A stretch of 64,000 nt of DNA from an uncultured Clostridia bacterium (GCA_944386805.1 CALXCO010000083.1:1-64000); one strand, 5' to 3'. Counted from the stretch's first letter, positions 42,372 to 51,370 are shown. A program made the numbers and translations. Notes: a model not told the origin generated them from the letters alone.

Positions 42372-44189
42372 ATGATCTTCTATGACTTTGAGGTTTTCGC
42401 TTATGATTGGCTGGTTGTTCTGATCGACCTGAACGCCAAAGAGGAAACCGTGATCATCAATGACCCTGAAAAATTGAAAGGCTTCTATGAGAAGCAGAAA
42501 GGGACGATTTGGGCCGGTTACAATAGCCGCAACTATGACCAGTACATTTTGAAAGGTATCTTGTGCGGGTTCAACCCCAAACAGGTGAACGACTGGATCA
42601 TTTTGCAGGATAAGCCCGGTTACAGATTTTCCAGCCTGTTCAAGAATTTCCCGGTGATCAACTATGATGTGATGCCCAACCCGCCTATCAGTTTGAAGGC
42701 GCTGGAAGCCTTCATGGGGCATTCAATCAAGGAAACCACGGTTCCTTTCGATATTGACCGCCCTTTGACGGAAGAAGAACTGGCCGAAACCGTCAAATAT
42801 TGCCGTCACGATGTAGAAGAAACTGTGGAAGTGTGGTTACGGCGCAAGGCTGATGAATTCGATGCCCAAATGTCACTTGTGAAAACCTTTAACCTTCCCA
42901 TTTCCGATATTGGCCGAACCAAAGCCCAGCTTTCGGCCAAAATCCTTGGAGCCATTCAACGGGATCACAATGATGAATTTGAAATCGAATTTCCTGACAC
43001 CTTACGGATTGAACGCTATACAGAGGTTTTGAACTGGTATAAAAATCCGCTGAACCGGGACTATTCCAAATCCCTTGAAATTGATGTGGCCGGTGTTCCC
43101 CATGTATTCGCTTGGGGTGGGCTTCACGGAGCCATTCCCAAGTATTTTGGGGAAGGGTGGTATATCAATGTTGATGTGGCGTCCTATTACCCTTCCTTGA
43201 TGTTGCGGTATGGGTGGATCAGCCGGAATGTTGCAGACCCGGCCAAGTATGATGAAATCTACCACACCCGCCTGAAGCTGAAGGCGGAAAAGAACCCCAT
43301 GCAACAGCCTTATAAAATTGTTCTGAACAGCACCTATGGAGCTATGAAGGATCGCCACAATGCCATGTATGATCCCCGGCAAGCAAACAATGTGTGTGTT
43401 GGCGGTCAGCTTCTTTTGCTTGACCTGATAGAACGGTTGGAAGATCACTGTGACATTATCCAAAGCAACACCGATGGTATCTTGATCAAATTGCGGCGCT
43501 ATGAAGATTTTGATTTGATTGATGATATTTGTTGGGAATGGGAAGAAAGAACCGGGATGCGGCTGGAATTTGATGAATTCCAAAAGGTTTTTCAGAAAGA
43601 TGTGAACAACTATCTGATTGTTCCTGCTGGCCCGTTGCTGGATGAAAAGGGGAAGCCCCGCTGGAAATGCAAGGGGGCCTATGTAAAGAAACTGTCTGAT
43701 CTTGATTATGATTTGCCCATTGTCAACCAAGCCATTATTTCTTTCTTCCTGTATGGCACCAAGCCGGAAGAAACCATTGGAAACTGCAATTCCCTTCGGG
43801 ATTTTCAGAAGGTGGTGAAGGTTTCCAGCAAATACAAATATGCGCTTTATTCCCCGGTGATCACGATGGAGAAAATCAGAGATGAAAAAGGCCGTTCAAA
43901 GACTGTGAAAAGGTTCAGGGGCGGTGAAGTTCAGACAGATAAAACCTTCCGAGTGTTTGCGTCCAAGGATCATTCCAAAGGGGGCTTATTCAAGGTTTCC
44001 GGGAAGGTGGTCAAAGGACGGCAGAAGAACCCGGAACAGTTCGCCAATACCCCGGAACATTGCTTCTTTATCAATGACGATGTGACCGGCCTTCCTATTC
44101 CTGACGAACTGGACAAGCAATATTACATTGATACGGCTTGGAGCCGTTTAGCCGATTTTGGAGTTGACAAAGAAGGGGGGGGGATTTGA
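42372..44189 (+). CDS. Family B DNA polymerase
   Basis: 605 residues from ATG 42372, with GTGGGTG upstream. The 3'-5' exonuclease motifs are FYDFEVF (Exo I), YNSRNYD (Exo II) and YCRHDVEE (Exo III). Polymerase motifs are A, DVASYYPSLM (about 268-277); B, KIVLNSTYG (about 315-323); and C, SNTDGI (about 365-370), where the usual first Asp of DTD is Asn. It replicates phage DNA. A G9 run (44175-44183) next to the stop could change the last few residues. Confidence 0.9.
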   Translation: MIFYDFEVFAYDWLVVLIDLNAKEETVIINDPEKLKGFYEKQKGTIWAGYNSRNYDQYILKGILCGFNPKQVNDWIILQDKPGYRFSSLFKNFPVINYDVMPNPPISLKALEAFMGHSIKETTVPFDIDRPLTEEELAETVKYCRHDVEETVEVWLRRKADEFDAQMSLVKTFNLPISDIGRTKAQLSAKILGAIQRDHNDEFEIEFPDTLRIERYTEVLNWYKNPLNRDYSKSLEIDVAGVPHVFAWGGLHGAIPKYFGEGWYINVDVASYYPSLMLRYGWISRNVADPAKYDEIYHTRLKLKAEKNPMQQPYKIVLNSTYGAMKDRHNAMYDPRQANNVCVGGQLLLLDLIERLEDHCDIIQSNTDGILIKLRRYEDFDLIDDICWEWEERTGMRLEFDEFQKVFQKDVNNYLIVPAGPLLDEKGKPRWKCKGAYVKKLSDLDYDLPIVNQAIISFFLYGTKPEETIGNCNSLRDFQKVVKVSSKYKYALYSPVITMEKIRDEKGRSKTVKRFRGGEVQTDKTFRVFASKDHSKGGLFKVSGKVVKGRQKNPEQFANTPEHCFFINDDVTGLPIPDELDKQYYIDTAWSRLADFGVDKEGGGI

Positions 44190-44192
44190 GCA

Positions 44193-46097
44193 ATGCAACT
44201 GTTCCGGGGCTATGTTCCAACCAAAGACAAACAATGCCTTGAACGGTTCAAAGGGCGGAAACGGTTGAACCGCCTTGAAGATGTTCAAGACCTTGACGAA
44301 TACGCCGGAATTCTTGGGGAAGAAACCATTTTGATTGATGTGGACGATGGGGAAACCAGTGATCTTCTGTTCCAAATCGTCAAAGACCTTTCTTTGAAAT
44401 GTCGGGTGTATAAGACCACACGGGGAAAACACTTCTTGTTCCGTAACCCGGAAGGGCTGGTGGAAAAAAGCTGGACAAAACAGACCTTGGCCCTTGGGAT
44501 TGTGTCAGATGCCAAGGTGGGCAGGAATAACAGCTATTCGGTTTTGAAGTTCCAAGGTGTTGAACGGCCCATTCTGTATGATTGGCCGGAAGATGAAATT
44601 CAAGACCTTCCCAAATGGCTGACCCCTGTAAAAACCAGCATGAAGTTCTTGGATATGAGAGCCGGGGACGGGCGGAACCAAGCCTTGTTCAACTATATTC
44701 TGACCCTTCAAAGCGAGGATTTCACCAAGGAAGAAGCCCGTGAAACTATCCGGCTGATCAATCGCTATGTGCTGGATGAACCCCTTTCAGATAGGGAACT
44801 TGAAACAATTCTTCGGGATGAAGCCTTCAAAAAGCCCATTTTCTTCAAAGATAAAACCTTCCTGTTTGATAAGTTTGCGGTGTACCTGAAGAACAACAAC
44901 CATATTGTGAAGATCAATAACCAGCTTCACATTTACCGGGATGGTATCTATGTTCCCGGTGCTATGGAAATTGAAGCCCAAATGATCAAGCATATCCCGA
45001 ACCTGAAGCGGGCGCACCGGTCAGAAGTTTTGGCCTATTTGGAAGTTATGTTTCAAACCGAGGGTGAAACCAAGGCCACCAACCCGAACATCATTGCTTT
45101 CAGCAATGGCCTGTTTAATATCCGGGATGGTTCCTTTACCGACTTCACCCCGGAAATCGTGATCACCAATAAGATTCCGTGGCCCTATAACCCCGCCGCC
45201 TATTCTGAATTACTGGATCACACCCTTGACCGGCTGGCCTGTAATGATTCTGAAGTTCGGGCCTTGCTGGAAGAAATGGTGGGGTATTGCCTTTACCGGC
45301 GCAATGAACTTGGTAAAGCCTTCATTCTGATTGGCGATAAGAGCAATGGCAAATCTACCTTCCTTCATGTGGTCAAAAATATGTTGGGGGATCGCAATAT
45401 TGCTTCCCTTGACCTGAAAGAACTTGGGGACAGGTTCAAAACCGCTGAACTGTTCGGGAAGCTGGCGAACATCGGTGATGATATTGGGGATGAATTCATT
45501 GCCAATGCGTCAGTGTTCAAAAAGCTGGTTACAGGGGATCGGGTGAATGTGGAGCGCAAAGGACAAGACCCCTTCGAGTTCAATAACTATGCCAAGTTTC
45601 TGTTCAGCGCCAATAATATTCCCCGCATGAAGGATAAAACCGGAGCCGTTCAAAGGAGGCTTGTGATTGTTCCCTTTGATGCTAAATTCACCCCAAATGA
45701 TCCTGACTTCCGCCCATTCATCAAGGATGAACTTTGTGAACAGGATTCAATGGAATATCTGATTCTTTTGGGCCTGAACGCATTGCGCCGGGTTCTGATG
45801 AACGCCCAATTCACCACTTCCAGCCGGGTTCAGGGACAGTTGGATGAATACGAACAGAACAACAACCCCATTATTGGGTTCATTCAGGAAATCGGCCTTG
45901 ATGGGATCATCAATGAAACCACTGATACCATTTACCGGAGATACAAGGAATACTGTATTTCCAATAATTTTCAGAACCTTTCCAAGATCGAGTTTTCCCG
46001 GCAGATTTGCAGAAGATGTGGCCTAACCACAGACAGCAGACGGATCAAGGGAAGGGCTTGCCGGGTGTTCATTGAAGTGAAAGAAGGTGATTCATAA
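44193..46097 (+). CDS. D5-like primase-helicase
   Basis: 634 residues. The N-terminus has AEP-primase-like features (ILIDVDD at 46-52, then KTTRGKHFLF). A D5_N region (about 220-340) is followed by a superfamily 3 helicase: Walker A GDKSNGKST (381-389), Walker B-like LANIGDDIGDEF, motif C FLFSANNIP. The C-terminal winged helix (about 560-634) may bind DNA. It primes and unwinds at the phage origin. The start is 3 bases after the polymerase stop and its own stop overlaps the methyltransferase start. Confidence 0.9.
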   Translation: MQLFRGYVPTKDKQCLERFKGRKRLNRLEDVQDLDEYAGILGEETILIDVDDGETSDLLFQIVKDLSLKCRVYKTTRGKHFLFRNPEGLVEKSWTKQTLALGIVSDAKVGRNNSYSVLKFQGVERPILYDWPEDEIQDLPKWLTPVKTSMKFLDMRAGDGRNQALFNYILTLQSEDFTKEEARETIRLINRYVLDEPLSDRELETILRDEAFKKPIFFKDKTFLFDKFAVYLKNNNHIVKINNQLHIYRDGIYVPGAMEIEAQMIKHIPNLKRAHRSEVLAYLEVMFQTEGETKATNPNIIAFSNGLFNIRDGSFTDFTPEIVITNKIPWPYNPAAYSELLDHTLDRLACNDSEVRALLEEMVGYCLYRRNELGKAFILIGDKSNGKSTFLHVVKNMLGDRNIASLDLKELGDRFKTAELFGKLANIGDDIGDEFIANASVFKKLVTGDRVNVERKGQDPFEFNNYAKFLFSANNIPRMKDKTGAVQRRLVIVPFDAKFTPNDPDFRPFIKDELCEQDSMEYLILLGLNALRRVLMNAQFTTSSRVQGQLDEYEQNNNPIIGFIQEIGLDGIINETTDTIYRRYKEYCISNNFQNLSKIEFSRQICRRCGLTTDSRRIKGRACRVFIEVKEGDS

Positions 46098-46682
46098 TGG
46101 CCGCTTCAAAGAAGGTGTTCACCACCCTTGGGAGTTCAAACCATGTGCCTGAAGAACGGGAAGCCTTTGACTACTACGCTACCGACCCAAAAGCCGTGGA
46201 AATGCTGTTGGAACTGGAACAGTTTGCCCCGGTGATTTGGGAACCGGCCTGTGGTGAAGGCCATATTTCCAAGGTTCTTCAGGCCCACGGCTACAAAGTG
46301 ATCAGCACCGATCTTGTTTACCGGGGGTTTGGTGATCCTGAACCGCTGGACTTCCTGAAGGAAACCTTGGAAGGGTTTGAAGGCGATATTATCAGCAATC
46401 CCCCATATTCAGCGGGGCTTGAATTTGTTCAAAGGGCGCTTGAAAGCGTCCGTCCCGGTGGGAAAGTGGCAATGTTCCTGAAGGTTCAGTTCTTGGAGGG
46501 GCAAAAGCGGGGAGCCTTTTTCAAAGACACCCCCCCCCCGAACCGTTTACATATCCCGTTCCCGGTTGGCTTGCTACAAAAACGGGGATATGAGCGCCAA
46601 GCCTGAAAGCGCCATTGCCTATGCGTGGTATGTGTGGGAAAAGGGTTTCACCGGTGATCCGGTGATAAAGTGGTTTAACTGA
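46097..46682 (+). pseudogene. DNA methyltransferase, frameshifted in a C10 run
   Basis: Class I methyltransferase: SAM-site WEPACGEGHISKVL and catalytic NPPY in SNPPYSAG. As written it ends at 46606 after 169 residues with an unrelated tail. The frame breaks at ten C (46530-46539). With nine C it continues as RTVYISRSRLACYKNGDM and ends in AYAWYVWEKG...PVIKWFN at 46682, 194 residues, the ending expected of this phage family. It probably methylates phage DNA. A sequencing error or slippage could explain it. Confidence 0.85.
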
Positions 46683-46697
46683 AAGGCTGGTGATTGA

Positions 46698-46910
46698 ATG
46701 GGAAACCCCTATTGGGATCGGATTACTGAAATGGCTGACCGGCAGAGAACAAAGGGAATTTCCACCTACGGCCAAGGGCTGGAACAATTCAGCGCCCCAA
46801 ACGCCGTTCAACGGATTGAATACATTCAGGAAGAATTGATTGATGCCCTGATGTATTTGGAATGGACAAAAGAAAAGCTGAAAGAAGGTGTTTCGGATGA
46901 ATGCAAATAG
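46698..46910 (+). CDS. Small phage protein of unknown function
   Basis: 70 residues, helical: QRIEYIQEELIDALMYLEWTKEKL resembles one helix pair of MazG-like proteins, but the full motif is missing. It overlaps the MazG-like gene by 14 bases. Confidence 0.6.
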   Translation: MGNPYWDRITEMADRQRTKGISTYGQGLEQFSAPNAVQRIEYIQEELIDALMYLEWTKEKLKEGVSDECK

Positions 46911-47229
46911 GTATATGCGGGACGCATTGCGAACCGCTGACCGTTCCGACAAGGATAAATTGAAGCTGGAATGTGCGTTGGGCCTTTGCGGTGAAGCCGG
47001 GGAGGTTGCCGAACAGGTGAAAAAGCACTATTTCCACGGCCACACGCTGGACAAGCGCCACATGATTGAAGAACTTGGTGATGTGGCATGGTATTTGGCC
47101 GTTCTGTGTGATGCCATTGGTTCCGATCTTCATACCGTGATGGAAGAAAACCTGATAAAGCTGGAAAAGAGATACCCGGAAGGGTTTGATCCTTACCGTT
47201 CACAACATCGAAATGATATTGGAGGTTGA
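46897..47229 (+). CDS. MazG-like nucleotide pyrophosphohydrolase
   Basis: 110 residues. The helical Glu/Asp metal motif is present: LCGEAGEVAEQVKK with EELGDVAWYL. It hydrolyses (d)NTPs to monophosphates, adjusting host nucleotide pools. The neighbour ThyX supports a nucleotide-supply module. ATG 46897 follows AGAAGG. Confidence 0.85.
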   Translation: MNANRYMRDALRTADRSDKDKLKLECALGLCGEAGEVAEQVKKHYFHGHTLDKRHMIEELGDVAWYLAVLCDAIGSDLHTVMEENLIKLEKRYPEGFDPYRSQHRNDIGG

Positions 47230-47235
47230 CCCGCT

Positions 47236-47874
47236 ATGATAATTATCAATGCCAATGTGGAATTTATTACCCCGGTTGATGGGGCCGCAATCCTGAAGCG
47301 CCTTGAACAGTGTGGGCGGGTTTGCTATAAGTCTGAAGCCAAGATCACTGACACCAGCGCCCCGGCTTTTGTGGCTGGTATCATCAAGCGGGGCCATGAA
47401 GCAGTTCTTGAACACTGTTCCTTCACGGTGAAGTTCATTTGTGATCGTGGGGTTTCCCATGAACTTGTGCGTCACCGGCTGGCTTCCTACTGTCAGGAAA
47501 GCACCCGGTATTGCAACTACAGCAAGGAAGGCTTTGGTTCTGAAATCACTGTAATTGAACCGTGTTTTTGGGAAACCTTTTCCCGCCCTTGGGTAATTTG
47601 GCGAGATGGCTGTGAAGCGACTGAAGAAAGCTATTTCCTTCTTTTGGAGCAGGGAGCCACGCCGCAGGAAGCCCGGTCAGTTCTGCCCAACAGCTTGAAA
47701 ACTGAAGTGGTTATGACCGCCAACATTCGAGAGTGGCGGCACTTTCTGAAACTTCGCTGTTCCCCCGCCGCACACCCGCAGATGCGGGAAGTGGCGCTGA
47801 TCCTGTTGGAAAAGGTTCATGACCTGATCCCGGTTTGCTTTGATGATATTTGGAGTGAATACCATGTATTTTAA
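47236..47874 (+). CDS. thyX: Flavin-dependent thymidylate synthase
   Basis: 212 residues. The ThyX signature RHRxxSxxxxSxR is exact: RHRLASYCQESTR. FAD- and dUMP-binding parts (GHEAVLEHCSFTV, NSLKTEVVMTANIREWRHF) are present. It makes dTMP from dUMP with methylene-folate and NADPH. Length and motifs are normal. It overlaps the next gene by 11 bases. Confidence 0.95.
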   Translation: MIIINANVEFITPVDGAAILKRLEQCGRVCYKSEAKITDTSAPAFVAGIIKRGHEAVLEHCSFTVKFICDRGVSHELVRHRLASYCQESTRYCNYSKEGFGSEITVIEPCFWETFSRPWVIWRDGCEATEESYFLLLEQGATPQEARSVLPNSLKTEVVMTANIREWRHFLKLRCSPAAHPQMREVALILLEKVHDLIPVCFDDIWSEYHVF

Positions 47875-48220
47875 GAAAGCTGGCGGCAGTATCTTTGGGG
47901 TTTCGCTGAATAAGGCTGAACAGAAGGCTTTGGATCAGGAAATCAAAAGGCAGATTGTCGAAAATGATCACCGCTTCGATATGGACAAAGAAAGCATGAT
48001 CCTGTGGATGCTTCACACGGAATTCGGCTTTGGCCCCAAGCGGCTGAAACGGGCTTAGGAACTGTTCTATTCCGAAAGTCAGAAATTGCGGGAATATTAT
48101 CTTCTTGATGAAGGGGATGAACCTTGGATTTCCCGCCAAAAGCTGAAGGAAATTGGCTGTGATGTGGAAGCATGGTATCAGGAATGGAGGGAAACCGATG
48201 CCCAAACCTTGGCAAAATAA
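47864..48220 (+). pseudogene. Phage protein interrupted by an in-frame TAG
   Basis: The frame from ATG 47864 (YFKKAGGSIFGVSLNKAEQKA) stops at TAG 48056-48058, right after FGFGPKRLKRA. The same frame stays open beyond it to TAA 48220 (ELFYSESQKLREYYLLDEG ... DVEAWYQEWRE), giving 118 residues if the TAG is read as TGG, Trp. TAG is the proper stop of other genes here, so this looks like a point nonsense mutation. Function unknown; the family is common beside thyX in Firmicutes phages. Confidence 0.75.
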
Positions 48221-48404
48221 AGAGGGCTACCCCGATCCCACCGCCTATGAGGGGTTGAAGCCTATCATTCGGGAGGATGAAGAACAGCAACGGCGGCTGA
48301 ACAATCTGATCTTTGTTCTGAAGTACATTATCCGTTTGGCCGGGTTTGAACTTTTGAACCGGATTGAACTGAAGGACAAGCGGAACGGGAGGGAATACCG
48401 TTGA
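48198..48404 (+). CDS. Small phage protein of unknown function
   Basis: 68 residues, ATG 48198 with TGGAGGG upstream. N-terminal PKPWQNKEGYPDPTAYEGL, then a hydrophobic helix (LIFVLKYIIRLAGF). Overlaps the end of the interrupted upstream frame. No domain recognised. Confidence 0.65.
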   Translation: MPKPWQNKEGYPDPTAYEGLKPIIREDEEQQRRLNNLIFVLKYIIRLAGFELLNRIELKDKRNGREYR

Positions 48405-48586
48405 AAATTAAGTTTCAATATGCACAAGGAAAGGCCGTGTTCGATTATAAAAATGATTGTGGCACCCTTGAAGAAGCTATGGAACTTCTGAAAAATCCTG
48501 ATGTGATCAAGATTACTGTTACAAAAATGACCCCGGCACAATATTTCAAGAAAAAGGAAGGTGCTAAAGATGGGGCCGAACAGTGA
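48401..48586 (+). CDS. Small phage protein of unknown function
   Basis: 61 residues starting at TTG 48401, with GGGAGGG 7 bases before it. Contains GTLEEAMELLKNPDVIKITVTKM. No domain recognised. It overlaps both neighbours by a few bases, so it is part of the compact early operon. Confidence 0.55.
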   Translation: MKIKFQYAQGKAVFDYKNDCGTLEEAMELLKNPDVIKITVTKMTPAQYFKKKEGAKDGAEQ

Positions 48587-48824
48587 CACCGAGAAAGGAA
48601 CCCTGTATATCAACGGGGAACCCCTTGCAGAAGTTGGGGAAATCAAAATTCCGTTGGAAGTGGAGCCGTCAGACTTTCCGCTGATTTTGACCGATGTTTC
48701 TTTCACTTTCACAATGGATTGCCCGAAATGGTTGCGGCGGAAGCTGGCGTGGTGGTGCTTCAAGGCCCGGTTGAAGGTGCTGGCTGTGGAAATCCTTCAG
48801 AAGTTGAGGGGTTGGAACAGATGA
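48570..48824 (+). CDS. Small phage protein of unknown function
   Basis: 84 residues, ATG 48570 after GAAGGTG. LYINGEPLAEVGEIKIP at the start is a common motif in short Firmicutes phage proteins. The C-terminus is basic and hydrophobic (CPKWLRRKLAWWCFKARLKVLAVEIL). Function unknown. Confidence 0.6.
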   Translation: MGPNSDTEKGTLYINGEPLAEVGEIKIPLEVEPSDFPLILTDVSFTFTMDCPKWLRRKLAWWCFKARLKVLAVEILQKLRGWNR

Positions 48825-48843
48825 TGGAACAGATGTGAACTAT

Positions 48844-49043
48844 GATCTGTGACAGTGAAAACCCTTGTGAATACTGGACTTTTTCAAACTTACCACAGAT
48901 ACCACAGATGTTATATTACTTAAACTTAAAAAATAAAAAAATATATAAGAAAGTAATATTAAGAGAGAATAGCAAAAATATCTGTGGTATCTGTTGCAAC
49001 CCTTGAAAAGCCTTGATATATCAGTGCTTTTTCTGTCACAGAT
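48844..49043. repeat. Origin-like palindromic repeat, copy B
   Basis: Two inverted arms face each other across an AT-rich core (about 48910-48977). Left: ATCTGTGACAG (48844-48854) and ACCACAGATACCACAGATG (48891-48909). Right: ATCTGTGGTATCTGTTG (48979-48995) and CTGTCACAGATG (49032-49043). Each arm carries an outer and an inner box. It occupies the gap between the replication block and the packaging block. A related copy lies at 31022-31190. Confidence 0.7.
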
Positions 49044-49067
49044 GTTAGAAAGGAAGTGTGTTACATA

Positions 49068-49526
49068 GTGACTGATAAGGAACTTTCCCAGCGGGCTAAA
49101 GAATATTTTGCCCAAATCCGAAAAACTGACCGATTGATCCAGCGGTTGACAGATACGGTGAATACCCTTCGATCCAGTTTGACAAGCCAAAATTATGAAC
49201 TGAAACCGGACAAGGTTCAGACTTCCGGGCCAAAAGACACTTTAGGGGAAACCATTGTAAAAATCATGTCCCTTGAAGAAGATATTAACACCCGGATTGA
49301 TGAACTTGTGAGCATGAAGAAGGAAGCCTTCAGCATGATCAGCAAGATTCCTGACCTTGATCAGCAAAATGTTCTTGTAGGCCGTTATATCCAACTGAAA
49401 AAGTGGGAGGATTTAGCCGCTGAATTCGAGTACACCACCCAATGGCTTTTTGAAATTCACGGGAAGGCTTTACTTGCTTTTGCCAAGGAAAATGCCGATT
49501 TCTTGAAAGAACCGAGTAAAGTTTAG
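49068..49526 (+). CDS. DUF1492 / ArpU-type late regulator
   Basis: About 152 residues. It has the DUF1492 layout: an N-terminal helical hairpin (QIRKTDRLIQRLTDTVNTLRSSL), a middle helix, and a C-terminal sigma-region-4-like helix-turn-helix (LDQQNVLVGRYIQLKKWEDLAAEFEYTTQWLFEIHGKAL). Such proteins activate late phage genes. GTG 49068 is likely; GTG 49056 would overlap the ribosome site. It stands right before the terminase genes. The stop is TAG. Confidence 0.75.
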   Translation: MTDKELSQRAKEYFAQIRKTDRLIQRLTDTVNTLRSSLTSQNYELKPDKVQTSGPKDTLGETIVKIMSLEEDINTRIDELVSMKKEAFSMISKIPDLDQQNVLVGRYIQLKKWEDLAAEFEYTTQWLFEIHGKALLAFAKENADFLKEPSKV

Positions 49527-49573
49527 TTTCACCTGTTGAAAGTTTAGTATTTTTTCGGCTATTATATAGAGTG

Positions 49574-49610
49574 AAAAAGCGTCCGAGGGGGAACCTTCGG
49601 CGCTTTTCTT
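49574..49610 (+). terminator. Hairpin before the terminase genes
   Basis: AAAGCG-CCGAGG pairs with CCTTCGG-CGCTTT, followed by TTTTC. It could end the early transcript between the late regulator and the small terminase. Confidence 0.6.
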
Positions 49611-49635
49611 TTGATTTTCAAAGGGGGTGAATACC

Positions 49636-50058
49636 TTGACACCGAAACAGCGGAAGTTTTGTGATGAATACCTGATCAGCGGCAATGCCACCGATGCGGC
49701 AATCAAAGCGGGGTATTCGCCCAAGACCGCAAAGCAGACAGGTTCAGAAAACCTTGCAAAACCTGACTTGAAACAGTACATTGAAGCTGAACTTGACAAA
49801 CTGCATTCTGCCAAGATCGCTGATGCCCAAGAAGTTCTTGAATACCTTACTTCCGTTATGCGGGGAGAACACACTGAACAGGTGTTGAAGCTGGCCGGTG
49901 ATGGTATTCAGACCATAGCGGATATTGATGTTTCCGCCAAGGAACGCTTGAAGGCCGCTGAATTGATTGGTAAGCGTTACGCCCTGTTCAGTGACAAGAT
50001 GGATTTGGGCGGTGCTGTCCCGGTGGTGATCACGGGGGATGATCAGCTTGAAGATTAA
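49636..50058 (+). CDS. terS: Terminase small subunit
   Basis: 140 residues of the Terminase_2 family: LTPKQRKFCDEYLISGNATDAAIKAGYSPKTAKQTG is the DNA-binding helix-turn-helix. The start is TTG 49636, 8 bases after AAAGGGGG. It binds the pac site and regulates the large subunit. It overlaps the large-subunit gene by 20 bases. Confidence 0.9.
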   Translation: MTPKQRKFCDEYLISGNATDAAIKAGYSPKTAKQTGSENLAKPDLKQYIEAELDKLHSAKIADAQEVLEYLTSVMRGEHTEQVLKLAGDGIQTIADIDVSAKERLKAAELIGKRYALFSDKMDLGGAVPVVITGDDQLED

Positions 50059-51370
50059 CCCCAAGGCAAAGGTGATCCGCCTTCCTGAAGTGGTTGGCAA
50101 AGGCTACGCCACTTTCTGGAACTTCAAAGGCCGTTACCGGGTTTGCAAAGGGAGCCGAGCAAGCAAGAAATCCAAAACCACGGCCCTGAACATCATCAAG
50201 CGGATGATGCAATACCCGGAAGCCAATACCCTTGTGGTTCGTAAAGTGTTCAGAACCTTGAAGGATAGCTGTTTCACGGAATTGAAGTGGGCAATCAACC
50301 GGCTTGGGGTTCAGGCTTATTGGGAAGTGAAGGAAAGCCCCCTTGAAATGACCTATATTCCAACCGGTCAGAAGATTTACTTCAGGGGCCTTGATGATCC
50401 CCTGAAGGTTACTTCCATCACGGTTGAAATTGGCTATTTGTGCTGGTGCTGGATTGAAGAAGCCTATGAAATCATGAATGAAGATGATTTCAATATGCTT
50501 GATGAATCAATCCGTGGTGCTATCCCGGAAGAAACCGGCCTGTTCAAGCAAATCACTTTGACTTTCAACCCGTGGAATGAAAAGCATTGGATCAGGAAAC
50601 GGTTCTTTGGAGAAATCACCGGCAAGGATGCCCAAGGGAACCCCGTTTACAAATTCCATGATAGCTGGATTTCCCCTGATGGTCAGATTTTCGCAACCAC
50701 CACCAATTATCTGTGTAATGAATGGCTGGATGAAGCTGATCTGAAGGTTTTCCAGACTATGAAGGAAACCAACCCCCGGCGCTATAAAGTGGCCGGTTTG
50801 GGTGGTTGGGGTATTGTGGATGGCCTGATTTATGAGAACTGGACAGAAGAAGCCTTCAATCCGGCTGAAATCAGCGCCCGGAAGGGTGTAAAATCGGCCT
50901 TTGGGCTTGACTTCGGCTATACCAATGACCCCACGGCCCTGTTCTGTGGGCTGGTGAGCAAAGAAGAAAAGACCATTTGGGTTTTCGATGAACTGTATGA
51001 AAAAGCCCTGACCAACCGGGCAATCAGTGACCGGATCACGGTGATGGGCTATGCTAAAGAGCGGATCAAGGCCGATTGTGCAGAACCCAAGAGCATTGAC
51101 GAATTGCGGGAAGCTGGCCTTCATCGTATCAGAGCCGCCCGGAAGGGCAAAGACAGCGTAAACAATGGCATTCAGTACATTCAGGATTATAAAATCATCA
51201 TTCACCCCCGCTGTGTGAACTTCTTGACTGAAATCAGTAACTACACATGGGATGAAGATAAATTCGGGGCCAAGATCAACCGGCCCATTGATGATTTCAA
51301 CCACCTGATGGACGCTATGCGTTATGCGCTGGAAGATATGCTGGTTGGCCCCGCCTTTAGCTTCGAGTAA
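50039..51370 (+). CDS. terL: Terminase large subunit
   Basis: 443 residues, PBSX/SPP1-like. ATPase: Walker A-like GSRASKKSKTT and Walker B CWCWIEEAYE. The RNase-H-like nuclease has its first metal Asp in FGLDFGYTNDPTAL; later acidic residues are in DDFNHLMDAMRYAL. It packages DNA into the prohead and cuts it. Length is normal. Confidence 0.95.
   Translation: MISLKINPKAKVIRLPEVVGKGYATFWNFKGRYRVCKGSRASKKSKTTALNIIKRMMQYPEANTLVVRKVFRTLKDSCFTELKWAINRLGVQAYWEVKESPLEMTYIPTGQKIYFRGLDDPLKVTSITVEIGYLCWCWIEEAYEIMNEDDFNMLDESIRGAIPEETGLFKQITLTFNPWNEKHWIRKRFFGEITGKDAQGNPVYKFHDSWISPDGQIFATTTNYLCNEWLDEADLKVFQTMKETNPRRYKVAGLGGWGIVDGLIYENWTEEAFNPAEISARKGVKSAFGLDFGYTNDPTALFCGLVSKEEKTIWVFDELYEKALTNRAISDRITVMGYAKERIKADCAEPKSIDELREAGLHRIRAARKGKDSVNNGIQYIQDYKIIIHPRCVNFLTEISNYTWDEDKFGAKINRPIDDFNHLMDAMRYALEDMLVGPAFSFE

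Noticed and set aside
48056..48058. Stop-codon recoding of TAG in the phage
   Set aside because: TAG is the natural stop of the integrase, the gene ending at 41324 and the gene ending at 49526, and no suppressor tRNA (anticodon CTA) is among the tRNAs.
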